Below, piece after piece: positions 12,152 through 24,139 of a DNA stretch of 64,000 bases; the stretch's first letter is position 1, and each line of letters begins with the position of its first letter. Made by a program: the position numbers and the translations under genes. Source of the stretch: Acanthaster planci (taxonomy: Eukaryota > Echinodermata > Asteroidea > Valvatida > Acanthasteridae); contig NW_019091374.1 in assembly GCF_001949145.1 (NCBI RefSeq), positions 231,336-295,335 on the forward strand, in the 5' to 3' direction. A model generated the notes under the pieces. It searched no databases and had not been told where the DNA came from. It saw only the letters and a list, made by a program, of their open reading frames with translations.

Positions 12152-15100
12152 CTGCTCGCGAGAGAAGCCAGAATACAATTGCGGTTAGAATGTTCGACTT
12201 AGATAATGACAGAAGTGCTTTTTCAAGAGCGCTTACGGCGATAAGTAAAAACAGCACAATGACTACAGCTTAGGGTTGCCTGTACTTTGCCGTATTTGTT
12301 TTTTGGTTTTTTTGACACATAGGAATTTACCCATACGTTTTAACCGAAGCAAACTTAACTTGGCCCCTCTTAAATCTCATCTTATCCCGTCTCCTTGTCA
12401 CGATGCGTATGATGTTATTTTTCATTGCACTGTGCACGAGGCCACGCGCAGCAGTGCAGCCGATAAGCCCGGACCAGTGCTTCACAGAGACCGACCTATG
12501 GACCGTATACTTACGAGGATGGCGTCATTGGCGTCAAGTCCGAGCCAACAGTCTGTATCACTCGTCGACCCAGGGTGAAGAGACCGACCGTGATGCCGAC
12601 TCCCCCGTACAGTAGCAGCCAGATAGGCGTGGAGGCTGTCCCAGATATCTCGCCTTGCGTGTAGATTAGGTACAAACTTACCAATGGACCGACAGCATTG
12701 CTGCCAACCAGTTTGGGATTTAAAGATATTAACATAAGTAGTGTGTAAAAAAGGAGGAAATATTTGCATGTGTCTGTGATAATGTATCTTTGTGTCTGGA
12801 ATACATTTTCGCACCTGGATTTCTTCTTTCGAGAATTTTAGCGAAGACATTGACAGGTTGGACCAAATTGTGACAAACAGAATATCACAGGATGTAAACT
12901 TTTGGCAGATAAAGCATCCGAAATTCAGTTTCTTTCTCCGTGTTTTTAAGAACAAGAAGATTTTGAAAATGTATTAATCTTTTGTATGCAGGTCGAGACA
13001 GCAGAAGGAGACTCTTTTTCGATATTTTGAAAAAATTATTCTTTCTGAATACAACCTTTTAATTCCATTTTTACTGGCATCTTTTTTGTGACCATGTCTC
13101 TGTCATGACCACGCACTGTAGGTTTGCCGAGGTATGTGCTGATAAATGTTGAGTTGGCGGTCTCACCTGACATCATTCCCTCCGTGTGAGAACGCTGCAA
13201 AGCATGCCGACAGCCCCTGCAATGGCCCGCAGATAGCCGAAACGGACACGGTGTCTTTGATCGACAGCCGGGCGGCAGACTCCTTCCCGATTCGTTTCCG
13301 GTCCCTAGTATCCATGTCAGCCGGCTCGTCTGGTTGGCCTCCTCCATCTTGTTTCTCATCCATGCAGACCTCAACGATGACCTCATCATCCGGCCCTTGA
13401 CCCTTGAACTCATTGTTGTCGTTGCTGTTACTGTTGTTGAGATTCAATTGATCCTCTCTGCTGTTGCCGTTTGGAACCAGCACGCTATCGGGCATGTCGG
13501 CAATGTCGTCAACTTTTCCAGATGCTGAGCTTTTCTCTGTCTGGATTTCCTCTTTTTCTGTATGGAAGATAACAGTCTGTAAACAGCAGTGTTTCCAAAG
13601 ACACGAAAGCGTGCCTTTTTGGGGGCGGATTCAAGTTGGCTATTAAGCCATTGGTGCCTTTCAAATAAAAGGGCGCAAAAGCAAATTAACCTGCCGTTTT
13701 TAATTCACTGGGATATTGATGAAATATGAATAGCTAACTGTACTCGTCATAGTACCTCTTTGTATTTCCACATCAACATTAGTTTCGTTACAAGTCGCTT
13801 CTTCCGCTTCATTCTGTGCCTCAAGTTTCAGCATACCTGTCAGTGATAACATTGTTAAGGTTGTATTCGTTTATTTTTGCTTTTAAAATGGTTAAATTAA
13901 TGTATATTTGTCTACTGAATGCCTTTCTATTAAAGTGTATCCCGAATAATGAAATAAATGCAACGAAATGATTTGTTTTTAAATAAATCTGACAATACTG
14001 TCGCCAGAAAATTCAAGCTGAATTTATGAAAGCAAGTCCGTAGAACTTGCTTATCGCATTATCCTTGAGGTGTTGTAATATTCTATAAATGTCCTGTAAA
14101 GTTCAGAATTTCTATCTGTATTTTTACCGGTACCGACGTGTTCACAACGAATAACCGAATACGATTTTCAAGAGTACTATGCTTCGAGATTAGTTAAGTT
14201 TAGGGTAAGCTTACTTACTCAGAGCTCGTGTACGAGTGTAAGGTACCAGGAAGAAATACACCGCCGTGGCGGTGAACAAAGCCACGCTGACTGCAATGAC
14301 GGGCACCAGCCAAATACCAACGTTATCGATAACTGGAAACAAAAAATGGAACATCTTGAAAGAAGCACGTGAAAAGATTTTGTGATTGAAATACGCGAAG
14401 AGTAGCATTTTATGATGACTTTCAGTCTAATTTGTGGCAGTTAAAAGGGAGACATTTCAACATTTTGGATTTCCATATTCATGCCCCAAAGCGTGATGTC
14501 ATTCATAGCTTAGGAGGTTCCACTTTATCATTTTTTTATTTTGTTAAAAAGCTTGCTCAGACAATAGCAGTGGCCAATATGATGTCTTCAAAACAGTGTT
14601 GGTGAGTGGTTTTATACTGTTCTTATAATACCCTTTCGACAAGGGGTGTCTCGCATGAGAATATCAAAATTGCTCCTTTGTGCAACGTTCCACCTCCTTT
14701 TCACTTCCAATGAAAACAAGTACATGCATTTAGAAAAACCTTTTATACCGTTTTAACACATGTTGATAATTAAGCATGGAAACAAGTCGAACTGAATATC
14801 CGTTGTCGTTTGCCAAGGAAAGGGACGATAGCAGCCCCTGACGCAAATGTTACTTTTTGAGATAATCGGTTTCAATGGTTTGGGGCTCTCATTTGTAAAT
14901 AAATTAACGAATTTTTGTTGATGGTTAACATAATATTGTGCTTTATTATGGGTGAAAACCTTGAGTTTTTAAAGTAATTTACGTTTTATGCTAACGTCCT
15001 TTTGCCGGGAATACACTTTGTTCTGCGTCTACAATTCAGTGAGACGCTAGCGCATTTTCTTGTATACGAGTACTATGTGGTAACGTCCTTATTCCGGGCA

Positions 15101-18100
15101 AACGTAATGAAAATTTACTTACTGTCCTTTTCATTCTGTTAATTACGTCAGAATGACGTAGCCCCTTCAATCAATATGAATACCAAATGAAAAATATTTT
15201 AAAGGAATTTAATTTCCTCCAAACCTGAGTGTGACCTTTTGACCCATTTTCTCCCTTACGACCTTCTTCCGGGCAGCCGATGGTCATACTGGAACTATTC
15301 GTGTCAGTGAGTGACTGTTGAACCATCGTGCAATTGATATCTGTTCCAATGAGGGTAGAGCAACGGTTTTGAGAATTTTGACCCGTTACGAGTTCGGAAA
15401 AATTTATTTGGATTTTTGCAGTAGGTAGTTTTATTGCAATTTTCGAGCAGTAACTTGGAAACGTGCCAAACGTCAGGAAATGCTGTCTTTGAAAGAATGG
15501 GACATACTTAATTCTTATTGTCGACAGAATTGCCCAACACGTGCAGATATATCAAAAGATCTTTATTTCCACAGCGTTGATCATTAGGCCTATGCCAATC
15601 TTGGTCTGCATTTGATTCCTGCTGATGTCCTGCTAGTTCATCCGACTGTAGCTAATGTATAATTGATAAACAAACAATTAATAATAATCGTCGTGTGCCC
15701 GGAAGAAGGCCGTAGGCCTAAGCGCTTAAGACCTTTTGCTGGGAAGCTTAATCGCTGCAAAAAAATTTTCCGGGCAAAAGGACGTATGTTTGCAACTGTT
15801 TTATTTTAATGAAATATAAAGATTTCTTTGCAAATAGTTCCCAAAACATTTCCCAAGTCGTTTGATAAGTTGTTCAAAGGTTGCTTTTTGCACAGCCTGT
15901 GTTGTTTTGTAGTAAATTTTATCCGTTTTTACTAAATAAAGAGAGTGTGTTTCTTACGCCCTTTTATACCGGGAACATTTTTTCTACTGTGATCATGCTT
16001 CCGGGCCAAAGGGCGTAAGCGACCTTTTGCCGGGCACGCGATACAGACAGCAACCTCCAAGCACGTGCCGCGTTGAGGTCTACTCACCACGATCCGATCC
16101 AATGAAAATGGAAAAGAGGTTGACGAAGACAACGAAGAAGTACCACACAGGAACAAGTAGCAGACCCCACTTGAGCTGCTGTTTCTGTGAAAGGCAAAAC
16201 AAAACAAAAAAAAACACAATAGTGAAAACTGCAGGGCATGCAGGATGTAATTATCAAGAAAGCGGCCATCTTGAATGTCGCAAGAGAAAGAAAAAAAAAG
16301 AATTTGACATGGTATTTGCTGGGAAAAAATATCATGAGTTTTGTACAAAACAGAAACAATGTGTGTATATAAACGTGTAATGCTGAAAGCCGTTGTCTGA
16401 TGTGTTATCAGCAGCTTTCGACTTGTGATGTTGACTGGCGCCTAGGCCCATACAGACCAGAAACGGCCTGTTATGTGAAAAAACCCACAGTTTTTACCCC
16501 TTTGACTGAAAGGGTGAATCCTTCAAAATTACAAAAGTCCCTCGTTCTCTTCACATACAGAGGACCAGTCAGTAACAAGACAGACAAACAAATCGCCTTG
16601 CAGACGGAGAAACAGCCCGCTAAATACGTAGACCCTCCGACAGACAAAGACAATGAAGCGCCTACCCTTTCCAGCATGGAGTACTTGAGAATCAAGAATA
16701 TTACACAAGAGATGATGCCTGACAACAATGGCGAAGCGAACCACGAGACAACTGCATTTGAAGTAAAACGGAAACAGGAATGCAATCACTGCTTCTGTGT
16801 CGTTGAGCAGGACATTTTACCATAATCTCTCCTTCTAGAAGAGCGCGCAGACGCATGTTTCAGTGAACAGAGTTGGTAGCTTTAAGCTGATTATTCATTC
16901 ACCCGTGCTGCATACACTCGAGAACATGAATACAACAAATGTCTCCGTATTTCATTAACATGGCGTTCAGGGATAAGCAGCCAGTTTTAAGCTGTCACTG
17001 AGGGTTAGGATAATAATTTGATCTCCCGGCAGCTTCGATTACATTTCACGTATCGCTTGGCAATATTCGAAGACGAACGATCCACATTGTTTCGTCCGAG
17101 TCAAGGTGAAAAGTTACAATACAAATTTCCATGGTGAAGGGGTGGGTTGCAGAAGCTAGACACAACACCGCGAGGGACTTCAAACAGTCGGGTGTGATGA
17201 CAGTCTGAATGCAAAGACTTTCAATAACGTCACGTGACACGAGTAAATTGTCTAACAATATTTTCTTTCAAAGCACGCAACTCCTGATACTGTTTGAGGG
17301 TTTCAAATATTTCAAATCTCTAATAGAAGCGTGTTCCTCTCACACCTAAGCCTTAAGAGCGAGAGCCATCAAGTAAATCTATTATCACACCCAAAATTCC
17401 AAAATAAAAGCAGTGGACAGTGTTAACGCAAAACTGTCGCTGATCAGAGATCAAACTGTTGGTCTGAATGTTTCAAAAGTTCAAAAAACGGTCAGACCCA
17501 AAATAGCACGACCCACTTCATTTGGCTGAATCCCTTCTATCATGTGACGAACATGCATGCAGCATTCGGCAGTCCACCATGTGTAATCATTAATAGGCCT
17601 AGTTGCATCACAGATAAGCTATATTTGTCGCTACAATTTCTTTAGCTCGTGTTATATAGGCAAATAGACGTAAAGTAGTGTAAACATGTTTACGTGCGAT
17701 TCCTTTCATTAATAGGATCATAAGTATGTAGATTTCTCTTTAAAATTCCTCGACAAATATTGCACGAGGTTTTTTATTTCCAACGTTTAGAAGTTGAAAT
17801 TTGAGATAGCCTTCGCAGCAAAATTTATCAAAATCTTATAGACCTGTGGTGCGACATTTATCACTGAATCTATTACTGGCACAATACTTGAATTCCAAAA
17901 TGTGTGAAACGTCCATTTCTCGATTGCTCCAACAGAAACGATTTCTAAATGATTCAAAATTATGATAATGCAAAATTCTTGCCATTTGGGGATATTGTTA
18001 ATCTTTGAAACCTACCTATTTTGATTACAACGGCCCAGTCCACGCCTTGTCCCCCAAACATGACAAGATGGAAGCCCAAGGTTGCTCCAACAATGCTGTG

Positions 18101-20658
18101 CGAGGCAGAAACTGGAAGCTTGGCGACCGTAGCCACGAGGAGCCAAATGCAAGAGGCTGATTGGGTGATCAGAGAGGATAGATAAAGCCATTAAACAATA
18201 ATAAGTGAATTTATGAAGGTATTTAATATAGAGACAGTCCTGCACCGACCTTCTTCAAGCTCAGGTAATTAACTTTAATGTTGTCAATTTTATTGTGGTA
18301 TGACTAGCTTTATTTTGTTCAATATTACTTTTGGGAATTTCCAACCGATAAATGGCCTCACTTCGATTGGCAGAATTATATTAACATGCACATTTAATCT
18401 CACTTTTTGTTTGTTTTGTGTGTGGGGGTTCTGTTTTTTAGTGAATAAACAGTTTAAACGCCGGTTTTTGTTCTGAGCATTGCCGTACAGCACAGAACTG
18501 CGTCGGTTCTGAGCAAAATCAAACACCTGTAAATATTACACCCGTTTCAGACAGGCGTTCTAGGGTTGCACAGAACTAAATTAAAAGCAAATTTTGAATT
18601 AAGTACGGCAAAGGTTCAAGGTCTGGAACAACTGGGAGCCACCAGGCGTACTAGCAAGTGAAAGATCGACACTTGAAGGCGCTCTGAACGACACCAGAGC
18701 GACTTGGTTTCAGAAGTCCATGTTTTAATGTGTAAAACCCAATGCAAATGTATGTATTAAGTTCGTATGTCTGAAACCAAGATTCATTTGAGTCGACTCG
18801 AGTCGCTCTTAATTCTAGTTGGTTCAGCGAGACCCTAGTACACCTGTCTAAAAAAGTTGTTCTGGTACATGTAAGGTGAAAATATGGTGACCCCTTTTCG
18901 ATTTTATATTTGGAATTCATTTCCGACTACTTTAGGCGCCTGACCAAAGAAAAACCTTTTTCACTCCACTTACCCTGCCTTCAACATGACTTAGAAAAAA
19001 AGAAGAAAACATTACAATTTTTCTGAGTTTGTGCATGGGAATCATAACCGTTTTACGAAGAGGCGGAAATGTCAAAAATGACTTTTTTCCCGACGATTTC
19101 GACATGCTCCCACAAGGAAAATAATGTCAGAATTTCATTAATGTTGCAAGGGGCAGAAATCGTGATAACTGTAATAACTGTACATGTATTTGGCGTTTTC
19201 ACAAAGAGACAAATCTGACTGCCCCTCGCACACGTACGAATGTACTGAGTAGAAAAGTCGGTCAGTTGTGATTTTCGTTTTCACAAAGGGGCACACATCT
19301 TTGTTACATTCACAGTGGCCCGCGCATAAACATGCATGCCCCTCCTTTCGGAAAACCTAATTAAAAAGAAGGGTAACAAAGTCGGAAAACGTGTATTTAA
19401 GTTTTCACGAACGAACACGCGTCTTCGTGTCCATTCTAAATTGTGGGTTCAAACAAAAGTTTAGCAGAATCACTTTAGGGTTTTTTACCAAAGAAAGTAG
19501 CGCAGTTTTAGGAGAAACTTCTCTGGTGCTTATCTCGAAAACCAGTTTTTGTTTAAAATTCACATGTGTGGATCTTTGTGAAAACGGGGACGAAACATGG
19601 TCATACAGGTCTACGATTAAATGCCATTTGTTTCGTCAGCAAAATCTTATGTGTGCCCACAATGTGGTAAGTACTGGTGAAGCAGAGTCCACGCCACATC
19701 GATGGCTAACGTGTTTTCAACTGGCTTGTTCAAGTCATTTCAGCGCTCCATTTCTCTGCGAGTGTATTTGAAGCGTTGAGTCTCAAGTTTCGAAGCAGAA
19801 ACTGGGGTGTAAATCCAATCCAGTCCCCTTCCAGTTCCATCTTTGAACGGAAATGTCGTCTGATGGTATTTGCAGAGTAAAAATGTACCTCATTTCGTAC
19901 AATTTATATCGAGAGAGGCTGATGACGATTTATTCTTTTCATTTATCTAAACAATCATGAAAATAACTCACAAGACAATTACACATTGAACACTTGGTAT
20001 CATTTTGTTTAGCCTTACATGCCTTTTGATTTTACTTTTTTTCGACCAACCTACCCTACTCCCCGGCCAAAGGATATCAACAAAATTAATAAGATATTGC
20101 AGGCAATAAGTCGATGAAGCAACTTACAGCTCAGGGCACACAGGTTACCAATCATCAAGACCTGCTCGTATCCCACGTAAAGTGATGGGTCGAAGAGGCC
20201 TTTTCGTATCGTGTCGGATACCCTTGAGCCCAACAAGATGGCTCCTAGGGTCTCGAATATGGCGGCCAGTAGGCATGCCTGTTCAAGAAAACATTATTGA
20301 CAATACAATTTTGGAGAAAGAGAAAGTGAAGAAATACATGCTATACATAATTGTGTACACCACCACTTGAAAATTAATTATTTTACGCAAGTGGAACAGG
20401 GCGTATTGTAATTGTAAATCTAAAAGTTTTAAAACTCGTTATTTGTTTAAGTTTTTAAGTTTTCAGTATAATTGTGGATCATTTTGTAATCAATAAAAGA
20501 CGTACCTGAAGAAGTGTGAATACTTTAGATCCAACGGCAGTGCCAAAGGAGTTTGCACAGTCGTTTGCACCGAGACCAATCGCCAAGACGAAAGAAATGA
20601 GAAAGCTTACGATGACCACCCACAGATAAGTGGTGTCATAGGCTGTGAAGTCAGTCAT
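11854..20658 (-). CDS. Sodium-dependent phosphate transporter (SLC20/PiT family), copy B, complete
   Basis: Na+-coupled phosphate importer of the plasma membrane. Ten minus-strand exons, 20506-20658, 20128-20278, 18016-18156, 16666-16751, 16088-16184, 14219-14332, 13756-13836, 13167-13557, 12515-12700 and 11854-12151, total 1698 bp. That is 565 codons plus TGA, all in frame with GT/AG junctions, within the usual PiT range but shorter than mammalian PiTs because the cytoplasmic loop (about residues 248-385) is smaller. Duplicated PiT signatures are [14 protein letters not shown] at residues 30-43 and [15 protein letters not shown] from about 398. The glutamate of AAIFETLG is residue 60. The segment after TPSS reads GFAINLG, with Asn472 where mammalian PiTs have a conserved Glu, followed by [15 protein letters not shown] 20658 is the only in-frame ATG near TM1; an apparent start further upstream is GTG. 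Same orientation and intron phases as copy A. Confidence 0.96.
12515..12700 (-). CDS. SLC20 copy B exon 9 (C-terminal repeat core)
   Basis: 186 bp, phase 2 to phase 2. Encodes [38 protein letters not shown] and [20 protein letters not shown], nearly collinear with mammalian PiT. Acceptor TTGGCAG, donor GTAAGT. Confidence 0.97.
13167..13557 (-). CDS. SLC20 copy B exon 8 (loop end and second PiT signature)
   Basis: 391 bp. Encodes a hydrophilic loop with an Asn/Ser run ([13 protein letters not shown]) and acidic patches, then [20 protein letters not shown]. The last 20 residues match copy A exon 8 exactly, while the loop is unalignable. Donor GTGAGA. Confidence 0.95.
13756..13836 (-). CDS. SLC20 copy B exon 7 (hydrophilic loop)
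   Basis: 81 bp, phase 1 to phase 1. Encodes [19 protein letters not shown] and onward, an acidic loop segment. Acceptor CTGACAG, donor GTACTA (weak consensus after GT). Supported by frame continuity with the exons on both sides. Confidence 0.75.
14219..14332 (-). CDS. SLC20 copy B exon 6 (transmembrane)
   Basis: 114 bp. Encodes [20 protein letters not shown], then [13 protein letters not shown], matching copy A exon 6 (FLVPYTRR). Acceptor TTTCCAG, donor GTAAGT. Confidence 0.94.
   Translation of the reverse strand, partial: LSITLVFGWCPSLQSAWLCSPPRRCISSWYLTLVHEL
14994..15785. mobile_element. Putative MITE with ACGTCCTTTTGCC inverted ends, in intron 5 of SLC20 copy B
   Basis: The left end ACGTCCTTTTGCCGGGAA is mirrored at the right end as TTTTCCGGGCAAAAGGACGT. 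Further variants of the motif lie inside, near 15085 and 15275, and inverted near 15700. There is no coding capacity. The element borders and a target-site duplication are not clear, so this may be a nested cluster rather than one element. Confidence 0.5.
15953..16019. repeat. Short palindrome related to the CCTTTTGCCGGG motif family
   Basis: The arms CTTACGCCCTTTTATACCGG (15953-15972) and CCGGGCCAAAGGGCGTAAG (16001-16019) are inverted copies that can form a hairpin. Another CCTTTTGCCGGG follows at about 16022. It lies in intron 5 of SLC20 copy B, about 70 bp from exon 5. Confidence 0.65.
16088..16184 (-). CDS. SLC20 copy B exon 5 (transmembrane)
   Basis: 97 bp. Encodes [20 protein letters not shown] followed by FSIFIGSDR, matching mammalian GINLFSIMYTG. 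Acceptor TTTCACAG, donor GTGAGT. The same length as copy A exon 5. Confidence 0.95.
16666..16751 (-). CDS. SLC20 copy B exon 4 (transmembrane)
   Basis: 86 bp. Encodes [20 protein letters not shown], the SWFxSPLLSG signature of PiT. Acceptor AATGCAG, donor GTAGGC. Confidence 0.96.
18016..18156 (-). CDS. SLC20 copy B exon 3 (SASHSIVG motif)
   Basis: 141 bp. Encodes a TM segment, then [20 protein letters not shown] and [12 protein letters not shown]. Acceptor AATCAG, donor GTAGGT. Confidence 0.96.
20128..20278 (-). CDS. SLC20 copy B exon 2 (critical glutamate segment)
   Basis: 151 bp. Encodes [20 protein letters not shown] then [10 protein letters not shown], very close to mammalian ASIFETxGSVLLGAKVxETIRKG. 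The glutamate is residue 60. Acceptor TTGAACAG, donor GTAAGT. Confidence 0.96.
20506..20658 (-). CDS. SLC20 copy B exon 1 (start, TM1, first PiT signature)
   Basis: Starts at ATG 20658 with [20 protein letters not shown] and includes [15 protein letters not shown]. Ends TLLQ in phase 0 before donor GTACGT. Confidence 0.93.
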
Positions 20659-23600
20659 TCTGTATAAGGGCGAATAGAGTCGAAACTCCCCACTGAGATC
20701 TTCACAAGTGTGCACTGAGGGTCAGCAATGACTTCAGTCTCCCATGTCCGTATACAATAACATTTAAACTTCTGATCAAAGGTCATCCACTGTCCATTAG
20801 AGAGGAGCATGCATTATAAGTGAATGTTGCGTGGTTTCGTAAGTTATGTAAGTCCATGAGATTTCAGTTGGGTAGTTGACCTTATTATCAGCCGTTTGAA
20901 ACCGGAGCTTTTAAGTCTTATCTGATAAAGCCACACAACCACAAAACCTTTAACTTACTTCAAACTAACATTATTAACAATAAATCGATGATTATGTCTG
21001 ATTGAGCTCAACTTCACATCTGTAATGACAATGAGTGCCTCTTCATGCATACCAAGTTTCAGAAATCGAGCTGGGCACAGCCGAGTTTTTTTTTTGGGGG
21101 GGGGGGGTTGGGGGCAGAATCCAACCTCTTGGCTGTGAATGGGCCAAAATGGCCCGGCTCTTTGAGGATTAAGAGATGTGGACATTTTCTTTCTTCTATA
21201 GAACCAGTATTTGGTTATATGGCTAATTTTAAAGAGGTATTGGCCAAGTTTCAGAGACAAGCTCAAAAAAAAAAAAAAACCGCAGTGGAATCTATAGGTA
21301 ATAGTTTAACTTTAGTAAGAGATTTTTCCTCAATTGAAAGCAGCTTAGTGGAACTACGAGAAACACCCCGCAAATGTCAAAATCTTAAATTACCAAGAAA
21401 GCGATATTATGCCAAAACTTTACACTTTTGTTCCAAAAGCGAAAACTGCTGTTGTAGTCTGCAAAATTGTTTTCATAAAGTGCCCGATTATGTGACAGTT
21501 GGATAAGTACAGAATAAGCGGGTAGTGAACTGTCCATGTGAACACCATGATGTGAACACTGTCAACAATCATGCAAGTATATGAGACGTGTCTCGGACGG
21601 GTGTATCACACCGACCCAGTTTCGGTTAGTCTTGGCGCAAGACGCTATTGTTTGTAATGGACCTTAACTCATCGCCGAAAGACGGCGAAGTTCATGTGCT
21701 TCGTATTTGATGGCGCTAGGTCATGGTAATCATTGTCATCTTGCAGGAAGACTACGTTCCCACTACATACTACACCTGAAGACCTCTGGTGCATCGTCTA
21801 ACGACAAAACTCATTCTGTACTTTGGAATTTAGCAATCTAAGACAAAACACAACTTAACAAAACCAAGTGGTTACTCAAGCAAAATAAAGAGGAATAAGT
21901 TCACGAAATCCTCGTTAACAATCCGACTCGAAAGATTCATCTCCCGTTGAAAAAAAGGATCATATTTTGCCCGAGCTTTCTTAACCACAGGAGAGCATGG
22001 ACTACCCACACCGGGGTGCGCTAAGCCTTGTATATGATGCCTTGTGAGGTACCGGAACAATGGAAGGTACCCCACAAGGCCAGTTTTGATCCTTGTGGGG
22101 TACTAAAGTGGTACCCCACAAGAATTTCACGAAATAGATGTTTCAAATTTACTCAAAAAGGAGGAATTTTCAAGTGCCATTCGTCCGTCGTAAATTATAT
22201 AAGGGACATACCGGTACGGTCAAAATTTCAACCCTGGAACTGAATTTGGCTGAAATGGCAGTGATTTGAGATTTTTTTCCGTGTTGTGTGGGAGTTTTGT
22301 ACACGAGAACAAAGGAAAAACCCCACAAGTATACATATGTAAGGGAGTGAGTGTGTTTGTGTTTTGGGGGTTCGTTTTGTTCCATTTTGGTAACAGTTAA
22401 TGATATCATCCTGTGGATATAGCTTTGCGGTGGTAAAAGAAAAGTTGAAAGAGCTCTGCCCTGTAAAAATATACCTCAACTATATACGGGACTACTGACC
22501 GGGACTGACCATCAACTTACTTAAAATATCAAACAAATTGAATTTCCCTTTTCAGAACATGGAGCCTAACTCTGCAATAGGTCAGGAAACTGAAAAACCA
22601 ATAAAAACAAGGGGAAAAACATTTTTAAAAAAATTTTTTTTTAGCTAACATGCTCCATATTCCTTGACCTCTCACAAAAAAAGAAACTTTTTATTCAGCT
22701 GAAATTTTACGTGGGGCTGACAAGGACATTTTAGTATAAAGTAACATTGCACAACGTTCACAAAACATCACATTTAACTAAAGTCAAAGAACTTTACAAT
22801 AATATCTATCTATTTACAAAAAGGGTTGCATGGCTTCTTTCAACCCATTCGCGACGTTTTTCTAACCTGGCCTAACAGAAGCAAAAACAGGGTGTAGGAA
22901 AAAAAATGAACCAATTCAAAACAACCCCCCCCCACAAATCAAAATAAGGAAATTAAAGAAAACAAAAAAATAAACTGCAACCTGAACACAAAACGTCAAA
23001 GCGAACGGAGTCATTCTTAACGAATTTTTCAAAAGCGCACCAAACTATGAAAGGGTTGCAGCTTTCTATCCATATTGCATGTTGCCAATACTGCAAATAC
23101 AGGCATAATAATATTATGCTAGTTTATTTAGTAGGACGTTTGAACCTTTCAACCGGCGTGACCGATAAAGTGAGATAAGATTGAGTGACGCGAGATAATC
23201 GTCGTTGTTCACATGCTGTTCACATGCTTGATTCCGACACAGATCGTGGACAGCACGGACTTATATCATGGATTCCCCATCAACAGAATTCTGTTTCCGT
23301 ACGGCATTGTCTTTGATATCCAGAGAACAATGCATTTGTCCCGAATTAGACTAACAATAATTACATTCAGTTAAATGATAACAAGACAATCGATTCCCCG
23401 TGGAAAAAAAATACTCAATTTATGCCCATGGGGTTAGTTTCAAAACCTGAGTGGCACCTTTGATTAGAGTTCACAATCGCTGCTTCGTCTAGTGAAGGAT
23501 AATATGTCTCGCAGTAAGTCCGGCTGCGGGTGAAACCCTTTCTGACATTGATGTGACGTTGTTCATGGTATTCATGGCCGTATATAATCGGCCGGGCAAT

Positions 23601-24139
23601 AAATGGTTGTCAACGATGCGAGTTCGTGGTCGACAGGTGCACCTATTTGGACGCTCAAATGTCATTCTGCGTTGAATATTAGCAGATTGATCTGAAAGGG
23701 GTACTTGAAAAGCCGTTATTCGGGCACAATGATATTATGCATGTGGAAAATTTGCATGTACACTTAGTGCATCATCTGAGCGAGGCGCTTTTTTTTAAAC
23801 ATATGAATAATTCAGTAGGGAATAAACCTAGCTGTGATCACCACAGTCACAGTATAAAATGTATACAATTTAGAGACAAACACAACTCAACAACCGAATA
23901 AAGGGGATCTGCAAGGCCACGTCCGACTGACTTAACAGCTGTCCCCACAGCCACAAAAAGAATCTAGCATGCATAAAAACGTGAGGTCATTATGTTCGGG
24001 TTCTAGCAGCATTCTGATAGAAATAAGAGGCCCATGGCGTCATGTAAAATTCCCCATTTAAAAAAAAAATCACAGGGAAATGTCACGGCATGTTTGGAAG
24101 ACAAACAAATCTGAGTTGCTTTCGTGGTCTTTGTTAAGC
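20659..24139. other. Intergenic region between SLC20 copy B start and the T-brain stop, with T-brain 3' UTR
   Basis: No exon recognised. The high-coordinate end must include the T-brain 3' UTR; a minus-strand AATAAA hexamer at 23123-23128 and another at 22689-22694 are candidate polyadenylation signals. A T/G homopolymer tract lies near 21087-21110. A small cluster of GTACCCCACAAGG repeats and inverted copies lies near 22067-22121. The low-coordinate end should hold the copy B promoter, for which I see no clear core element. Confidence 0.55.
22066..22122. repeat. Small inverted/direct repeat of GGTACCCCACAAG
   Basis: GGTACCCCACAAGG at about 22066, its inverse CCTTGTGGGGTAC at about 22092, and GGTACCCCACAAG again at about 22110. 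A hairpin can form between the first two. No function is assigned. Confidence 0.6.

Noticed and set aside
11834-12202. Plus-strand open frame of 122 codons
   Set aside because: It overlaps SLC20 copy B exon 10 on the opposite strand and resembles no family.
16400-16825. Plus-strand open frame of 141 codons
   Set aside because: It is antisense to SLC20 copy B exon 4, which has the [10 protein letters not shown] signature and matching splice sites.
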